Assembly (NCBI RefSeq): GCF_046097095.1
Contig: NZ_CP175698.1
Coordinates: forward strand, 868,001-932,000
From: Natrinema sp046097095
GTDB taxonomy: Archaea > Halobacteriota > Halobacteria > Halobacteriales > Natrialbaceae
Reading direction: 5' to 3'
DNA: 64,000 nucleotides
The first letter of the stretch is position 1. Each line of letters starts with the position of its first letter. The position numbers and the translations under genes were made by a program. Below are positions 15,498-24,936 of the stretch, one piece after another. The notes below the pieces were generated by a model, which saw only the letters and a list, made by a program, of their open reading frames with translations, searched no databases and was not told where the DNA came from.

Positions 15498-16172
15498 GTG
15501 ACGACTCGAGACGACGAGACCGTCAAAGAGCGCGTCCAGCAGTATTGGGACGGCCGTTCGGAGTCGTACGACGGAGACAGCCACCACGCCATCCACAGCG
15601 ACGAGCAGCGCGACGCGTGGCTGTCGATCCTCCGGGACTGGACCGGTGACCCACCTCGACGAACGCTCGACGTCGGCTGTGGAACGGGCGTCATCTCGCT
15701 GTTGCTGGCCGAACTCGGTCACGACGTCACCGGAGTCGACCTCTCGACGGACATGCTCGAGCGCGCTCGAGCGAAAGCCTGCGACCGCGGCCGGTCGGTC
15801 GAGTTCCGAAACGGGGACGCGGAATCGATCTCGGATCCCGAAAACGCATACGATCTGGTGACGGCCCGGCACCTCGTCTGGACGCTGCCGAACCCGTCGG
15901 CGGCGCTTCGGGAGTGGCAACGAGTCGTCCGTCCGGGCGGCCGGATCGTCCTGGTCGAGGGTCACTGGGACTTCGACGAGGCGTTCGACGGCTATCAGGA
16001 GATCCACGACGAGTTGCCGCTGTACGACGGCCGGCCGCCGGGAGAGTTGGTGGACGTACTCGAAGAACACGGGCTCGAGCGGGTCGAGTACGAGCCGCTG
16101 ATGGAGTCGGTGCTCTGGGGCGAGGAGCCGAACTACGAGCAGTACGTCGTTGCCGGCGACGTTCCGGAGTGA
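15498..16172 (+). CDS. Class I SAM-dependent methyltransferase (methyltransferase type 11)
   Basis: 224-aa Rossmann methyltransferase: motif I LDVGCGTGVISLLLAELG, motif II GVDLSTDMLERAR, motif III NGDAESI, then TARHLVWTLPNPSAALREW and VVRPGGRIVLVEG. The substrate is unknown; UbiE/UbiG-like small-molecule methylation is likely. I use GTG 15498 (VTTRDDETVKERVQQYWDGR), which begins at the usual conserved N-terminus; the upstream in-frame extension is Arg/Ser-rich and not protein-like. Confidence 0.8.
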   Translation: MTTRDDETVKERVQQYWDGRSESYDGDSHHAIHSDEQRDAWLSILRDWTGDPPRRTLDVGCGTGVISLLLAELGHDVTGVDLSTDMLERARAKACDRGRSVEFRNGDAESISDPENAYDLVTARHLVWTLPNPSAALREWQRVVRPGGRIVLVEGHWDFDEAFDGYQEIHDELPLYDGRPPGELVDVLEEHGLERVEYEPLMESVLWGEEPNYEQYVVAGDVPE

Positions 16173-16293
16173 AACGGGGCGGAAGAGACCGAACGGAGAC
16201 GGTGACGGACCGCCCGCGATACCATCGATCCGATCTGCTAAAGATTTATGAGTTGACACGTACTCGGCGGTAACACACGATGGGGACCGTCGA

Positions 16294-16962
16294 ATGACGA
16301 CCGACACGGAATCGAAGTCGAGGGAGACTGCGAGATCGATCCGCGATCCGCGGGTCGTCGGCCGAGGGCTCCTCCTCGTCGGAGCGCCGTTTCTCCTCGC
16401 GGTCGTTCTGTGGATCCATCCGAGCGCGGGCAACGAGCCGTTCGCGGCCCTCTCTCCGGTCGTGGACACGTGGTTTCTCGTCCATGCGCTTCTGTTACCG
16501 CTCTTTGGTCTCCTCGGGATCGGCCTCTACCTATTGCTGAGCGAGTACCGCGGGACCGTCGCAACCGTCGGACGGGTCGGCGTCGCAGTGTATCTCGTCT
16601 GCTATCTCGCGTTCGAAGCGATCGCCGGCATTGCGACGGCCGTCCTGATTCGAGAATCCGGTGACCTCACTGCCGACCAGCGAGAGGGCGTCGCAGCGGC
16701 CGTCGACGTCGTGCTGACGGAGCCGATCGACGGCGTCGCGGGCCTGCTGGCGGTCGTCGGGACCGTCGGTAACCTCGTCGCCGTGCTCGCGATCGCCGTT
16801 TTGCTTCGGCGCTCGGGCGCGCCGCTCGTCCCGGTCGTCCTGCTCGCCGGTTCGCCGATCGCTCTCGTCGCCCACGGTGCCACTCCGGGGGCCACGATCG
16901 GTATACTGGCGTTCTGTTTCGGCGTCGCGTGGCTCGAGTTCGGCTGGCGCTTGGCAGACTGA
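16294..16962 (+). CDS. Multi-pass membrane protein, unknown function
   Basis: 222-aa integral membrane protein with a hydrophilic N-terminus (about 25 residues) and about six predicted transmembrane helices, for example LLLVGAPFLLAVVLWI, FLVHALLLPLFGLLGIGLYL and GIATAVLI. The fourth to sixth helices lie after an acidic loop near residue 130. No transport or enzyme motif is recognisable. A TATA-like AGATTTATGAG (16243-16253) lies 41-51 nt before ATG 16294. It is monocistronic and convergent with cbiE. Confidence 0.7.
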   Translation: MTTDTESKSRETARSIRDPRVVGRGLLLVGAPFLLAVVLWIHPSAGNEPFAALSPVVDTWFLVHALLLPLFGLLGIGLYLLLSEYRGTVATVGRVGVAVYLVCYLAFEAIAGIATAVLIRESGDLTADQREGVAAAVDVVLTEPIDGVAGLLAVVGTVGNLVAVLAIAVLLRRSGAPLVPVVLLAGSPIALVAHGATPGATIGILAFCFGVAWLEFGWRLAD

Positions 16963-17034
16963 CGAAAGAGACGGCGTCGAGTCGTCGGCGGATCACGACG
17001 CACGCCAACGGATCGACGACGCGAATCGTCGGTT

Positions 17035-17856
17035 TCAGCGTCGTGCCGACGTTTTAGCCTTCGATTCGATCGGCTGTCGAACGGCGAGCACCACCAGATC
17101 GGAGAACGGCGTGTCGTCTGGACCGCTCCCGCCGGCGTGTTCCGACAGCTCCGCGAGCGTGAACCGGTAGATCGCCTCGTCCTCGTGGGTCAGCTTCTCG
17201 AGCACCAGCGCCTCAAGGTTCGGATCAGCACCCTCCTCGAGCAGGAAGGCCGCGATATCTCCAGGCATCCGGTCGTAGGGCCGGGGGAGCACAAGCAGAT
17301 GGCGCTCGTCGACCGTCGCGGCGGCCGCAAGGCGTTCCATGTCGGCCTCGAGGTCGCCGCTCTTGTGGAGCGTGACGAACGCGGTGTCCTCCATCGGCGT
17401 GCGGGCGCGGCTGGCGGCCATCTGGAGCGAGGAGATGCCAGGAACGATGCGGACTGGAATATCGGAATCCTCGCGTTCCACGGCGTCCTGCACCTTCCCG
17501 ACGAACTGGTAGCCCGAGTGGTTGGGGTCGCCCATCGCGACCGCGGTTCCGGACTCGCCGGCCGCGACGCGCTCGCCGAACTCCTCGAGCGCCTCGGCTT
17601 CGTCCTTATAGCCGCAGGTCAGCAGGTCGGCGTCGGTCAGGTCCGCGACGAACTCCACGACGGTCGTGAAACCGACGACGACGTCGGCTTCGCGGATCGC
17701 TCGCTCCCCGCGAGGGGTGAGATACTCCTGGTTGCCGGGGCCGACGCCGACGGCGTAGACGGGATCGTCGGTCGATTCGTCGATATCCGGCTCCGCCGCC
17801 CCCGCAGCGAACGTCGCCGGATCCGGCCCCGCCTCGAGGTCGTACTCGTCGCTCAT
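17035..17856 (-). CDS. cbiE: Cobalt-precorrin-7 C5-methyltransferase
   Basis: 273-aa tetrapyrrole methylase, which methylates C5 of cobalt-precorrin-7; CbiT supplies the C15 activity as a separate protein. VYAVGVGPGNQEYLTPRGER is the SAM loop, AVAMGDPNHSGYQFVGKV the second motif, RIVPGISSLQMAASRA the third, and HLLVLPRPYDRMPGDIA is CbiE-like. A 30-residue acidic N-terminus precedes the domain. It overlaps cbiC by 4 nt in the operon cobN-cbiC-cbiE. Confidence 0.9.
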   Translation of the reverse strand: MSDEYDLEAGPDPATFAAGAAEPDIDESTDDPVYAVGVGPGNQEYLTPRGERAIREADVVVGFTTVVEFVADLTDADLLTCGYKDEAEALEEFGERVAAGESGTAVAMGDPNHSGYQFVGKVQDAVEREDSDIPVRIVPGISSLQMAASRARTPMEDTAFVTLHKSGDLEADMERLAAAATVDERHLLVLPRPYDRMPGDIAAFLLEEGADPNLEALVLEKLTHEDEAIYRFTLAELSEHAGGSGPDDTPFSDLVVLAVRQPIESKAKTSARR

Positions 17857-18623
17857 TCGTCCTCGCTGTCGGACTCGACCCTCGCCGCTCGAGCCTCGGC
17901 CGTCAACTCGAGGTCAAGGTCGTCGGTCCGCACATCTTTCGCGACGTGGATCAGTTCGTTCGTCAGCGCCGCTGCCAGCCCGCTGCCGCCGCGGCGGCCG
18001 ACGTTCGTGATCGCCGGCACGCCGTGCTCCTCGCTGATCTCGCGGATGCGCTCGCGGCTCTCCTCGGCCTTGACGAAGCCGACGGGGGTCGCGACGATTG
18101 CGGCCGGGCGCGTGCCGTTCTCGATACAGTCCGCCAGCGCGAAGGCGGCCGTCGGCGCGTTACCGATCGTCGCGATCGCGCCGTCGTAGGCTCCCTGTTT
18201 GTCGAGTTCGAGCACCGACGCGGCGGTTCGGGTCATCCCCGTCTCCTTCGCGAGTTCGGCGCCGTTACCGATCGCCTTGCGCTTCTCGCAGTCGTGACCG
18301 CGGCCGGTGATTCCGGCCTTGGACATGGTGATATCCGTGACGATGGTCGCCTCGTCGAGCACGGCCTGCGCGCCGGCCCGAACCGGCGCGTCCTCGTCGT
18401 CGCCGAGGTCGTCGCTCCCGGTGAACTCGATCAGGTGCTGGAACTCGATGTCGCCCATCGAGTGGACTGACTTTTGGCGGATTCGATCGGCCAGCGTCTC
18501 GTCCGGCACGAACTGGCGGACGATGTCCATGCTCGTCTCGGCGATCTCCATCGCGTTCTGCGTCGTCGCGCCGAGGTCGGCGTACTCCTGTTCGAATCCC
18601 TGCTGTTCCGTGCCGTCAGTCAT
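17853..18623 (-). CDS. cbiC: Precorrin-8X methylmutase
   Basis: Moves the C11 methyl group to C12 to give (cobalt-)cobyrinate. The 256-aa protein shows VHSMGDIEFQHLIEF, containing the catalytic His region, the motif TDITMSKAGI, and GNAPTAAFALAD and PVGFVKAEESRERI toward the C-terminus, all typical of CbiC/CobH. ATG 18623 overlaps the cobN stop by 8 nt (ATGACTGA). A further in-frame start at 18647 would lie inside cobN and is less likely. Confidence 0.92.
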   Translation of the reverse strand: MTDGTEQQGFEQEYADLGATTQNAMEIAETSMDIVRQFVPDETLADRIRQKSVHSMGDIEFQHLIEFTGSDDLGDDEDAPVRAGAQAVLDEATIVTDITMSKAGITGRGHDCEKRKAIGNGAELAKETGMTRTAASVLELDKQGAYDGAIATIGNAPTAAFALADCIENGTRPAAIVATPVGFVKAEESRERIREISEEHGVPAITNVGRRGGSGLAAALTNELIHVAKDVRTDDLDLELTAEARAARVESDSEDE

Positions 18624-21600
18624 CGGTCGATACCTCCGCGTCCGCACCGACGCCCTCGTTGGTCGTTCTGGCCTCGAGGTCGCCTTCGACTTCGAGGTTC
18701 AGGTCGCGAAGGCGGTCGACGGTCTCCTCGTCGGCGTCCCAGAGGTCGCGTTCGATCGCCTCGAGTAAGGTGTCCGTAATGGACTCGAGCGCCCACGGGT
18801 TCACGTCGCGCATCCACTCCTGGCGATCCTCGTCGAACGCGAACTTCTCGGCGACCTCCTCCCACAGCGTGTCCGAGACGACGCCCGTCGTAGCGTCCCA
18901 GCCGAGCGTCACGTCGACCGTCGTCGAGAGGTCGCCCGCGCCCTTGTAGCCGTGTTCCTCCATGGACTCGAGCCAGTCGGGGTTCAGGACCCGGGAGCGC
19001 ATCGCCTTGCGGACCTTCTCCTCGTTCGTGTAGACGTCGACGTTGTCGGGATCCGAGGAGTCGCCGACGTAAGCGGCCGGCTCCGCGCCCGAAAGCTCAC
19101 TCACGGCGGAGATAAAGCCGCCGTGGAAGGCGTACCAGTCCGAGGAGTCGAACTCGTCTTGCTCCATCGTGTCCTCGAGTTTGACCGTCGCGTCGACGGA
19201 CGAGAGGCGGCGCTCGAAGGCGTCGTGGGCGTCGGAGACGCGCCCTCTCGACCCCATCGCGTAGCCGCCCCACTGGACGTAGACGGAGGCGAGATCCGAC
19301 CGGTCGTCCCAGTTACCCTCGTCGACGGCCTTGTTCGTCCCGGCACCGTAGCCGCCGGGCTTGGTCGTGAAGACCCGATGCTTTGCGGCCTTGTGGGCGT
19401 CGGATTCGTCGAGCCCCTCCTCTTCCTCGAGTTCCGCCTGCTCTTCCTCGACGTGTTTCTTCACGTAGTTCATCTCGAGGGGCTCGTCGAGATCGACGAC
19501 CGCGTCGACGGCGTCGTGGATGACCCCCGCAGCGGCGGGGAAGGCGTCCCGGAACAGCCCCGAAACGCGGGTCGTCACGTCGATTCGGGGTCGGTCGAGT
19601 TCCTCGAGCGGGATCGGCTCGACGTTGTCGATCCGGCCGGCGTCGGTCCACTGGGGCTCGACGCCCATCATCGCGAGCACCTGTGCGATCGTCTCGCCGC
19701 GGGTTCGCACGGTGGGTGTCCCCCAGGCGACCACGCCGATCTCCTCGGGGTACTCGTCGTTTTCGTCGTAGTGGCGCTCGAGGACGCCCTCGGCGACCTC
19801 GCTCCCGACCTGCCAGGCGGCCTTCGCAGGCACCTTGCGGGGGTCGAGCGTGTAGAAGTTCCGCGCCGTCGGGAGCAGGTCGACGCCGCCGCGGGTCGGC
19901 GCGCCCGAACCCCCGGGAGGCACGTACTCCCCCGAGAGGGCGTCCGCGGTGCGCGGGATCTCGTCTTCGGCCCCCTGCACGCGGGGCTGGGCCTCCTCGC
20001 AGACGTACGCCAGCACCTCGCGCAGGTCGTCGTGCGCGCCCGACTTCGCTCGCGCGTCGCCGATCGTCTCGAGGTCGACCACGAGCAGATTCATGTTCAC
20101 CTCCTCGTCCGGACCGGCTTCACGTTCCGATTCGGGCACGTCGAAGCCGTGTGCGGCCAGCGTCTCGAGCAGGTCGACGCTGGTCTCGTAGACTTCGTCG
20201 GCGGCCTCGGCGTAGGTCATCCCGAGGGCCTCGTCGTACTCGCCGGGCGCGTTCAGCATTTGCTCGTAGTCGACGCCCAGCACGCCGGCCACGCTCTCGC
20301 GCAGACTCGGCGCGCCGGGATTCTCGAGTCGGGTGAGCGCGACCAGATATTCGACAAGGCGCTCGTCGGCCGGTGGTTCGGACATTGTGTGTAGCCCTAA
20401 CCGGATTTGAGTCGTCTTCACGTCGGTCAGGTACTCGTGGACGCGCTCGACGAGTTCGTCAACGTCGACCGCATCGCCCGCGACTTCGCCTTCCGCGAGC
20501 GTTGACCCGGCCTCGTCGGGGCCGCGAACGTCCGCCTGCTCGTCGATCGTCCCCGAAATCCCGAGTTCGACGGCGAGGTCGAGTTCCTCGACGTTCTCGC
20601 GGATCAGCGTCTCGAGGTGCTCGCCGTCGTCGGCGCGGGCGTCCTCCATGCCGGCCTCGCGATACTGGTTCGCGAGTTCCTCGAGTTCCGAGAGCTCGTC
20701 GTAGGTGCCGGCGTTTCGCATGACCGGCGTCAGGTAGTCGACGATGGCCGCGTAGGAGCGGCGCTTGGCCTGGGTCCCCTCACCGGGGTTGTTCACGATG
20801 TAGGGGTAGACGTTCGGGATGTCGTCGATCAACTGGTCGGGCGCGCTCTCGCCGTTCAGCCCGACCGTCTTCCCGGGGAGCCACTCGAGGCTACCGTGGG
20901 TCCCGAGGTGGACGACCGCGTCGGTCTCGAAGGAATTCCGGAGCCAGCCGTAGAAGGCGTAGTAGTCGTGGGGCGGCTGGAGATCCGAGTCGTGGTAGAC
21001 CTTCGAAGGGTCCATCCCGAACCCGCGCGGGGGCTGGACGGTGACGAGGACGTTGCCGAACTCGACGCCCGGGATCGCGAACGGGCGGTCCGGCGGGTTG
21101 CCCCACTCCTCGACGATATTCTCCTGGAAGCGTTCGTCGGCGCTGCTGAACCAGCCCTCGTAGGTCTCCGGCGATACCACGTCGACAGAGAGATCGCAAA
21201 CGTCTTCGGGCGCGACCCAGCGGTCCTCGAGCGTCAATTGCGCGGTCAGTTTCTCCACGAGCGACTGTCCGCTGTCCGGCATGTTGTCGCCCAAATCATA
21301 CCCTCGAGCGTCGAGTTCCTCGAGCAGGTTGACCGTCGACTCGGGCGAATCGAGGCCGAACGCAGTGCCGATCCCGTCGTCGCTCGGCGGGTAGTTGTGC
21401 AGGACGACGGCGACCTGCTTGTCCTCGTTGGGCGTGTGGCGCAGTTCGGCCCAGTTGACCGCGAGCCGAGTCGCGTGGTCGATCCGGTCTGCGATCGGGA
21501 AGTGGTGTTTCGGCGCGGAGCCGATGCCGGCCTCGTCGTCGGTGCGCTCCTTGCCCGAGATCGGGTGGGTGATGACGTTACCGTCGAACTCCGGCAGCGC

Positions 21601-22560
21601 CACGGAGAGAGCGAGTTCGAAGCCCATCACGCCCGTGTCGCTGGATTCGTACCGCGGGCGCGAGCGCATGGTCGTGATCGTCTGGAGGACGGGAACCCCG
21701 AGCCGATCGAGGAAGACGTCTTCCGCGGAATCGCCTTCATCGCTGGCGCTGCGGCCGCGCTCGTCCATCGAGAGTGAGAACATAAAGGAGGAGAGCACGG
21801 CGTCGACGATCGGCTCGCTACCGGCGGCTTCGCCGCCTTCTCGAGGCATCTCCGACGCCTCGCTGTCGTCGAGCAGCCAGTTGTCGGTCACCCACTCTGC
21901 GTCCTCCTGCTCGTCGGTGTCCGTTGCCGGGTTACAGAAGATCGGCAGGGCGTTTGCACCCTGCTCCTCGAGCGCCCGGACCTGCGCGTCGACGTAGCGG
22001 GTGTTCTCGTGGGTCCAGTGAGACTCGTAGAACCAGATCGCGACCGTCGGCTTCCCGGGGTCGTGGGTCGCGAGCAGGTCCTCGTACTCGATCCCCGGAT
22101 AGTCGGGGTGGTAGACGCCCTCTGTCGGCAGTTCCGTGGGCTCGTCGTACTCGAGGTCCCGGCCCTCGTACTCGGCGGCGAGGAACCGACAGAGGTTCTC
22201 GACGTTGATCGTCCCGCCCTTCTCGAGGTAGTCGTAGACCAGCTCACGATGCGCCGTCGAAACCGTCGTGTCCTCGACGGCGAATGCGTCGCCGGTCGCC
22301 TTGACGATCAGCGGGACGCCCGCGTCCTCGAGCGCGCTCGTCGCGTAATCGTAGCCCGGCATGCTGTCTTCGGCCCCGTGCAGCCAGCAAATCACTGCCG
22401 CGGCGTCGCGCGATTCCTCGACGAACTCCTCGACGGCGGCCTCGTCCTCGAGGTCGCTTTCCGAGCGGACCACGAGTTCGATATCCTCGAGGCGGTCGGC
22501 AGCCCGCCCGATCGAGCCGAGTTCGTTCTCCGTCGCGGTATATATCCCGATCGTTGTCAT
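18616..22560 (-). CDS. cobN: Cobaltochelatase subunit CobN
   Basis: Large chelatase subunit (1314 aa; usual range about 1200-1450) related to magnesium-chelatase H subunit. It binds the tetrapyrrole and receives cobalt with ATP hydrolysis by the partner AAA+/VWA protein. Recognisable segments include CWLHGAEDSMPGYDYA near residue 60, the HLGTHGSLEWLPGKTVGLN core and the C-terminal GGYAMGSRGRVSDAHDAFE region. It is the first gene of cobN-cbiC-cbiE and divergent from the ChlID gene 34 bp away, which fits a two-component chelatase. Confidence 0.93.
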   Translation of the reverse strand: MTTIGIYTATENELGSIGRAADRLEDIELVVRSESDLEDEAAVEEFVEESRDAAAVICWLHGAEDSMPGYDYATSALEDAGVPLIVKATGDAFAVEDTTVSTAHRELVYDYLEKGGTINVENLCRFLAAEYEGRDLEYDEPTELPTEGVYHPDYPGIEYEDLLATHDPGKPTVAIWFYESHWTHENTRYVDAQVRALEEQGANALPIFCNPATDTDEQEDAEWVTDNWLLDDSEASEMPREGGEAAGSEPIVDAVLSSFMFSLSMDERGRSASDEGDSAEDVFLDRLGVPVLQTITTMRSRPRYESSDTGVMGFELALSVALPEFDGNVITHPISGKERTDDEAGIGSAPKHHFPIADRIDHATRLAVNWAELRHTPNEDKQVAVVLHNYPPSDDGIGTAFGLDSPESTVNLLEELDARGYDLGDNMPDSGQSLVEKLTAQLTLEDRWVAPEDVCDLSVDVVSPETYEGWFSSADERFQENIVEEWGNPPDRPFAIPGVEFGNVLVTVQPPRGFGMDPSKVYHDSDLQPPHDYYAFYGWLRNSFETDAVVHLGTHGSLEWLPGKTVGLNGESAPDQLIDDIPNVYPYIVNNPGEGTQAKRRSYAAIVDYLTPVMRNAGTYDELSELEELANQYREAGMEDARADDGEHLETLIRENVEELDLAVELGISGTIDEQADVRGPDEAGSTLAEGEVAGDAVDVDELVERVHEYLTDVKTTQIRLGLHTMSEPPADERLVEYLVALTRLENPGAPSLRESVAGVLGVDYEQMLNAPGEYDEALGMTYAEAADEVYETSVDLLETLAAHGFDVPESEREAGPDEEVNMNLLVVDLETIGDARAKSGAHDDLREVLAYVCEEAQPRVQGAEDEIPRTADALSGEYVPPGGSGAPTRGGVDLLPTARNFYTLDPRKVPAKAAWQVGSEVAEGVLERHYDENDEYPEEIGVVAWGTPTVRTRGETIAQVLAMMGVEPQWTDAGRIDNVEPIPLEELDRPRIDVTTRVSGLFRDAFPAAAGVIHDAVDAVVDLDEPLEMNYVKKHVEEEQAELEEEEGLDESDAHKAAKHRVFTTKPGGYGAGTNKAVDEGNWDDRSDLASVYVQWGGYAMGSRGRVSDAHDAFERRLSSVDATVKLEDTMEQDEFDSSDWYAFHGGFISAVSELSGAEPAAYVGDSSDPDNVDVYTNEEKVRKAMRSRVLNPDWLESMEEHGYKGAGDLSTTVDVTLGWDATTGVVSDTLWEEVAEKFAFDEDRQEWMRDVNPWALESITDTLLEAIERDLWDADEETVDRLRDLNLEVEGDLEARTTNEGVGADAEVSTDD

Positions 22561-22594
22561 CGCGTTTTTAAACCTCTATTGTATTAGCTCAAGT
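22561..22594. promoter_or_regulatory. 34-bp divergent promoter between cobN and the ChlID gene
   Basis: Only 34 bp separate the two start codons. For the plus-strand gene, TTTTTAAA at 22565-22572 is a TATA box 23-30 nt before ATG 22595. For cobN, the minus strand reads CTAATACAATAG about 18-30 nt before ATG 22560. Both genes would be leaderless and the two pre-initiation complexes would overlap. Confidence 0.6.
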
Positions 22595-24808
22595 ATGGTT
22601 GCAAACGCCGGAGGCAAAAAGCTATCGTCACTCCCCTTTCCGGCGATCGTCGGACAGGACGATCTGAAGCGAGTCTTGCTGACCGTCGCCGCCAACGACG
22701 GCCTCGACGGGGCGCTCGTCGTCGGCGAAAAGGGAACCGCGAAGTCGACCGCCGTGCGAGCGCTCGTCGATCTCCTGCCCGAACAGCAGGCCGTCGCCGA
22801 CTGCCCGTACGGCTGTTCGCCCGCCGACCCCGACCTGCAGTGTGCGGACTGTCGCGACCGCGATCCAGCCGACCTGCCGGTCGAAACGCGGCCCGTCCCG
22901 CTCGTCACGCTCCCGCTCGGCGCGACCCGCGACCGCGTCGTCGGCACGCTCTCGGTCGAGGACGCGCTGGCCGGCGCGGCCGACTTCGATCCCGGCCTTC
23001 TGGCTCGGGCGAATCGCGGTATCCTCTACGTCGACGAGGTCAACCTGCTGGACGACCATCTCGTCGACGTGATCCTCGACGCCGCGGCCGGCGGCGTCAA
23101 CACCGTCGAGCGCGACGGCGTCAGCGTTTCCCACCCTGCGAACTTCACCCTGATCGGGACGATGAACCCCGAAGAGGGCGACCTCCGGCCTCAGTTGCGC
23201 GACCGGTTCGCGCTGCAGGCCACCGTCGAGGGCTGTCGCGAGATCGACGACCGCGTCGAAATCATCGACCGCGCGCTCGAGGCCGACGGCGGCGCGACGG
23301 ACCCGAAAACGGCGTACGCCGCCGAAACCGAGACCCTGCGCGACGATCTGGCTGCCGCCCGCGACCGCCTCTCGTGCGTCTCGCTCCCGACCGAGTTCAA
23401 AGAAGAAATCGCCCAACTTTGCCTCGAGGCCGGCGTCGACGGCCACCGCGGCGACGTGGCGACCGCCCGGACCGCGATGACGCTGGCCGCACTCGAGGGC
23501 CGCGAGACGGTCATCGAGTCCGACGTCCACGAGGCCGCGACGTACGCGCTCCCCCACCGCCTCCGGAGCACCCCGTTCGAGGACGAACCGGACCTGGACG
23601 ACCTGCTCGAGGATCGGTTCGACGAGGAGTCGCCGGACGACGCCAGCGGAGACGGCGAGTCCAACGAGGGCGACGCGGACGCGGATGACGGCGACGCGGA
23701 AGCCGACCCCGACTCCGATGACGGTGACGAACCCGGTCGTCGCGAGGGTGAGCGAGACGAGGGAGCCGACGGCGACGATGGGGGTCCCTCGAGCGACGAC
23801 GCCGACGGCGAATCAGGCGACGATGCCGACCCCGAGCAGCCACCGGAGGACGGCGAGCGACCGGCGTCGGCGAACCAGTCACCAGCGGAAGCCGGCAACG
23901 GCGGGTCCGACGGCTCGAGCGACCGCGACTCCGACTCGGAGTTGGACGATGGAGACGACGAGTCGCCCGACGACGCGGAGGACGACACCGTCCAGCCGCT
24001 TGTCCCCGGCCAGCAGCGAGCCGAGATCGGCGAGGCGCGGGCACCCGATCTCGAGGCCACCACGGTCGAGAACACCGATGGGGCAGCGGCGACGGGAGCG
24101 CGTGCGAGCACCGCCCCGAGCGTCGACAACCGTGGCGCTCGCGTCCGCACCGAGCCCGCGTCCGGCGAAGGGCCGATCGACGCCGCGGCGTCGGTCCGGT
24201 CGGCCGCGACCCGCGGCGAGTCTCGGATCGAAAAGCGGGACCTCCAGCAGTCCGTCCGAACGGGTGAGACCTCTGTAACGATCGTCTTCGCCGTCGACGC
24301 CAGCGCCTCGATGCGGCCGGCGATGCGGACCGCAAAAGGCGTCGTCCTCGAGTTACTGCGTGACAGCTACGAGCACCGCGATCGGGTCGCCTTCGTCGCC
24401 TTCGCCGGCGAAGACGCCGACGTACTCCTGCCGCCGACCGACAGCGTCTCGCTGGCGGCTCGTCACCTCAAGGACCTCCCGTCGGGCGATCGGACGCCCC
24501 TGCCCGCGGGGCTCGAGACCTCGCGGCAGGTCGTCGAGCGGACCGACACCGACGCCTCGGTCGTCGTCCTCGTCACGGACGGGCGGGCCAACGTCGCCGA
24601 CGGCAGTCCGACGGACGCGACGCGACGGGCCGCGCGTGGACTCGCGGCCGAGGACGCGACCGTGGTCGTCGTCGACGCCGGCGACGACTCCCGAGCGGGC
24701 CTCTCGGAACTGGTCGCCGGTGAGACGGGAGGCGAGGTTGTCTCCCTCGAGGCGCTGTCGCCAGAGACGGTCCGCGCCGCGGCCGATCGGGCCGCGGACG
24801 AGCGGTAG
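22595..24808 (+). CDS. ChlI-ChlD fused AAA+/VWA chelatase subunit (CobS/CobT-like partner of CobN)
   Basis: 737-aa protein that powers metal insertion by CobN. The N-terminal AAA+ domain (residues 15-330) has Walker A GEKGTAKST (about 44-52), a Cys4 insertion CPYGC...CADC, Walker B ILYVDEVNLLDD and a sensor-like GTMNPEEGDLRPQLRDRF. Residues about 345-510 are a very acidic, low-complexity linker. The C-terminal VWA domain has the MIDAS signature DASASM and VTDGRANVADG. I chose ATG 22595 from the TATA spacing; frames extending upstream run into cobN. Confidence 0.92.
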   Translation: MVANAGGKKLSSLPFPAIVGQDDLKRVLLTVAANDGLDGALVVGEKGTAKSTAVRALVDLLPEQQAVADCPYGCSPADPDLQCADCRDRDPADLPVETRPVPLVTLPLGATRDRVVGTLSVEDALAGAADFDPGLLARANRGILYVDEVNLLDDHLVDVILDAAAGGVNTVERDGVSVSHPANFTLIGTMNPEEGDLRPQLRDRFALQATVEGCREIDDRVEIIDRALEADGGATDPKTAYAAETETLRDDLAAARDRLSCVSLPTEFKEEIAQLCLEAGVDGHRGDVATARTAMTLAALEGRETVIESDVHEAATYALPHRLRSTPFEDEPDLDDLLEDRFDEESPDDASGDGESNEGDADADDGDAEADPDSDDGDEPGRREGERDEGADGDDGGPSSDDADGESGDDADPEQPPEDGERPASANQSPAEAGNGGSDGSSDRDSDSELDDGDDESPDDAEDDTVQPLVPGQQRAEIGEARAPDLEATTVENTDGAAATGARASTAPSVDNRGARVRTEPASGEGPIDAAASVRSAATRGESRIEKRDLQQSVRTGETSVTIVFAVDASASMRPAMRTAKGVVLELLRDSYEHRDRVAFVAFAGEDADVLLPPTDSVSLAARHLKDLPSGDRTPLPAGLETSRQVVERTDTDASVVVLVTDGRANVADGSPTDATRRAARGLAAEDATVVVVDAGDDSRAGLSELVAGETGGEVVSLEALSPETVRAAADRAADER

Positions 24809-24936
24809 CGTCGGCGTCGATCGGACGCCGTCCGGCCTCGTCTGGTCACCTCACAGTACTTTCACACAGACCGAAACGCCGGCGACGCCGGATCAATATC
24901 CATTTCAGCGCCCTCGCTCGTTATCCGACGAGAACT

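Noticed and set aside
15111..16469. Long minus-strand open frame of 452 codons
   Set aside because: Antisense to a well-supported methyltransferase and a small protein; arginine-rich with no acidic bias.
22361..22594. In-frame N-terminal extension of the ChlID gene
   Set aside because: It runs into the cobN coding sequence and lacks homology; ATG 22595 has a TATA box at the proper distance.
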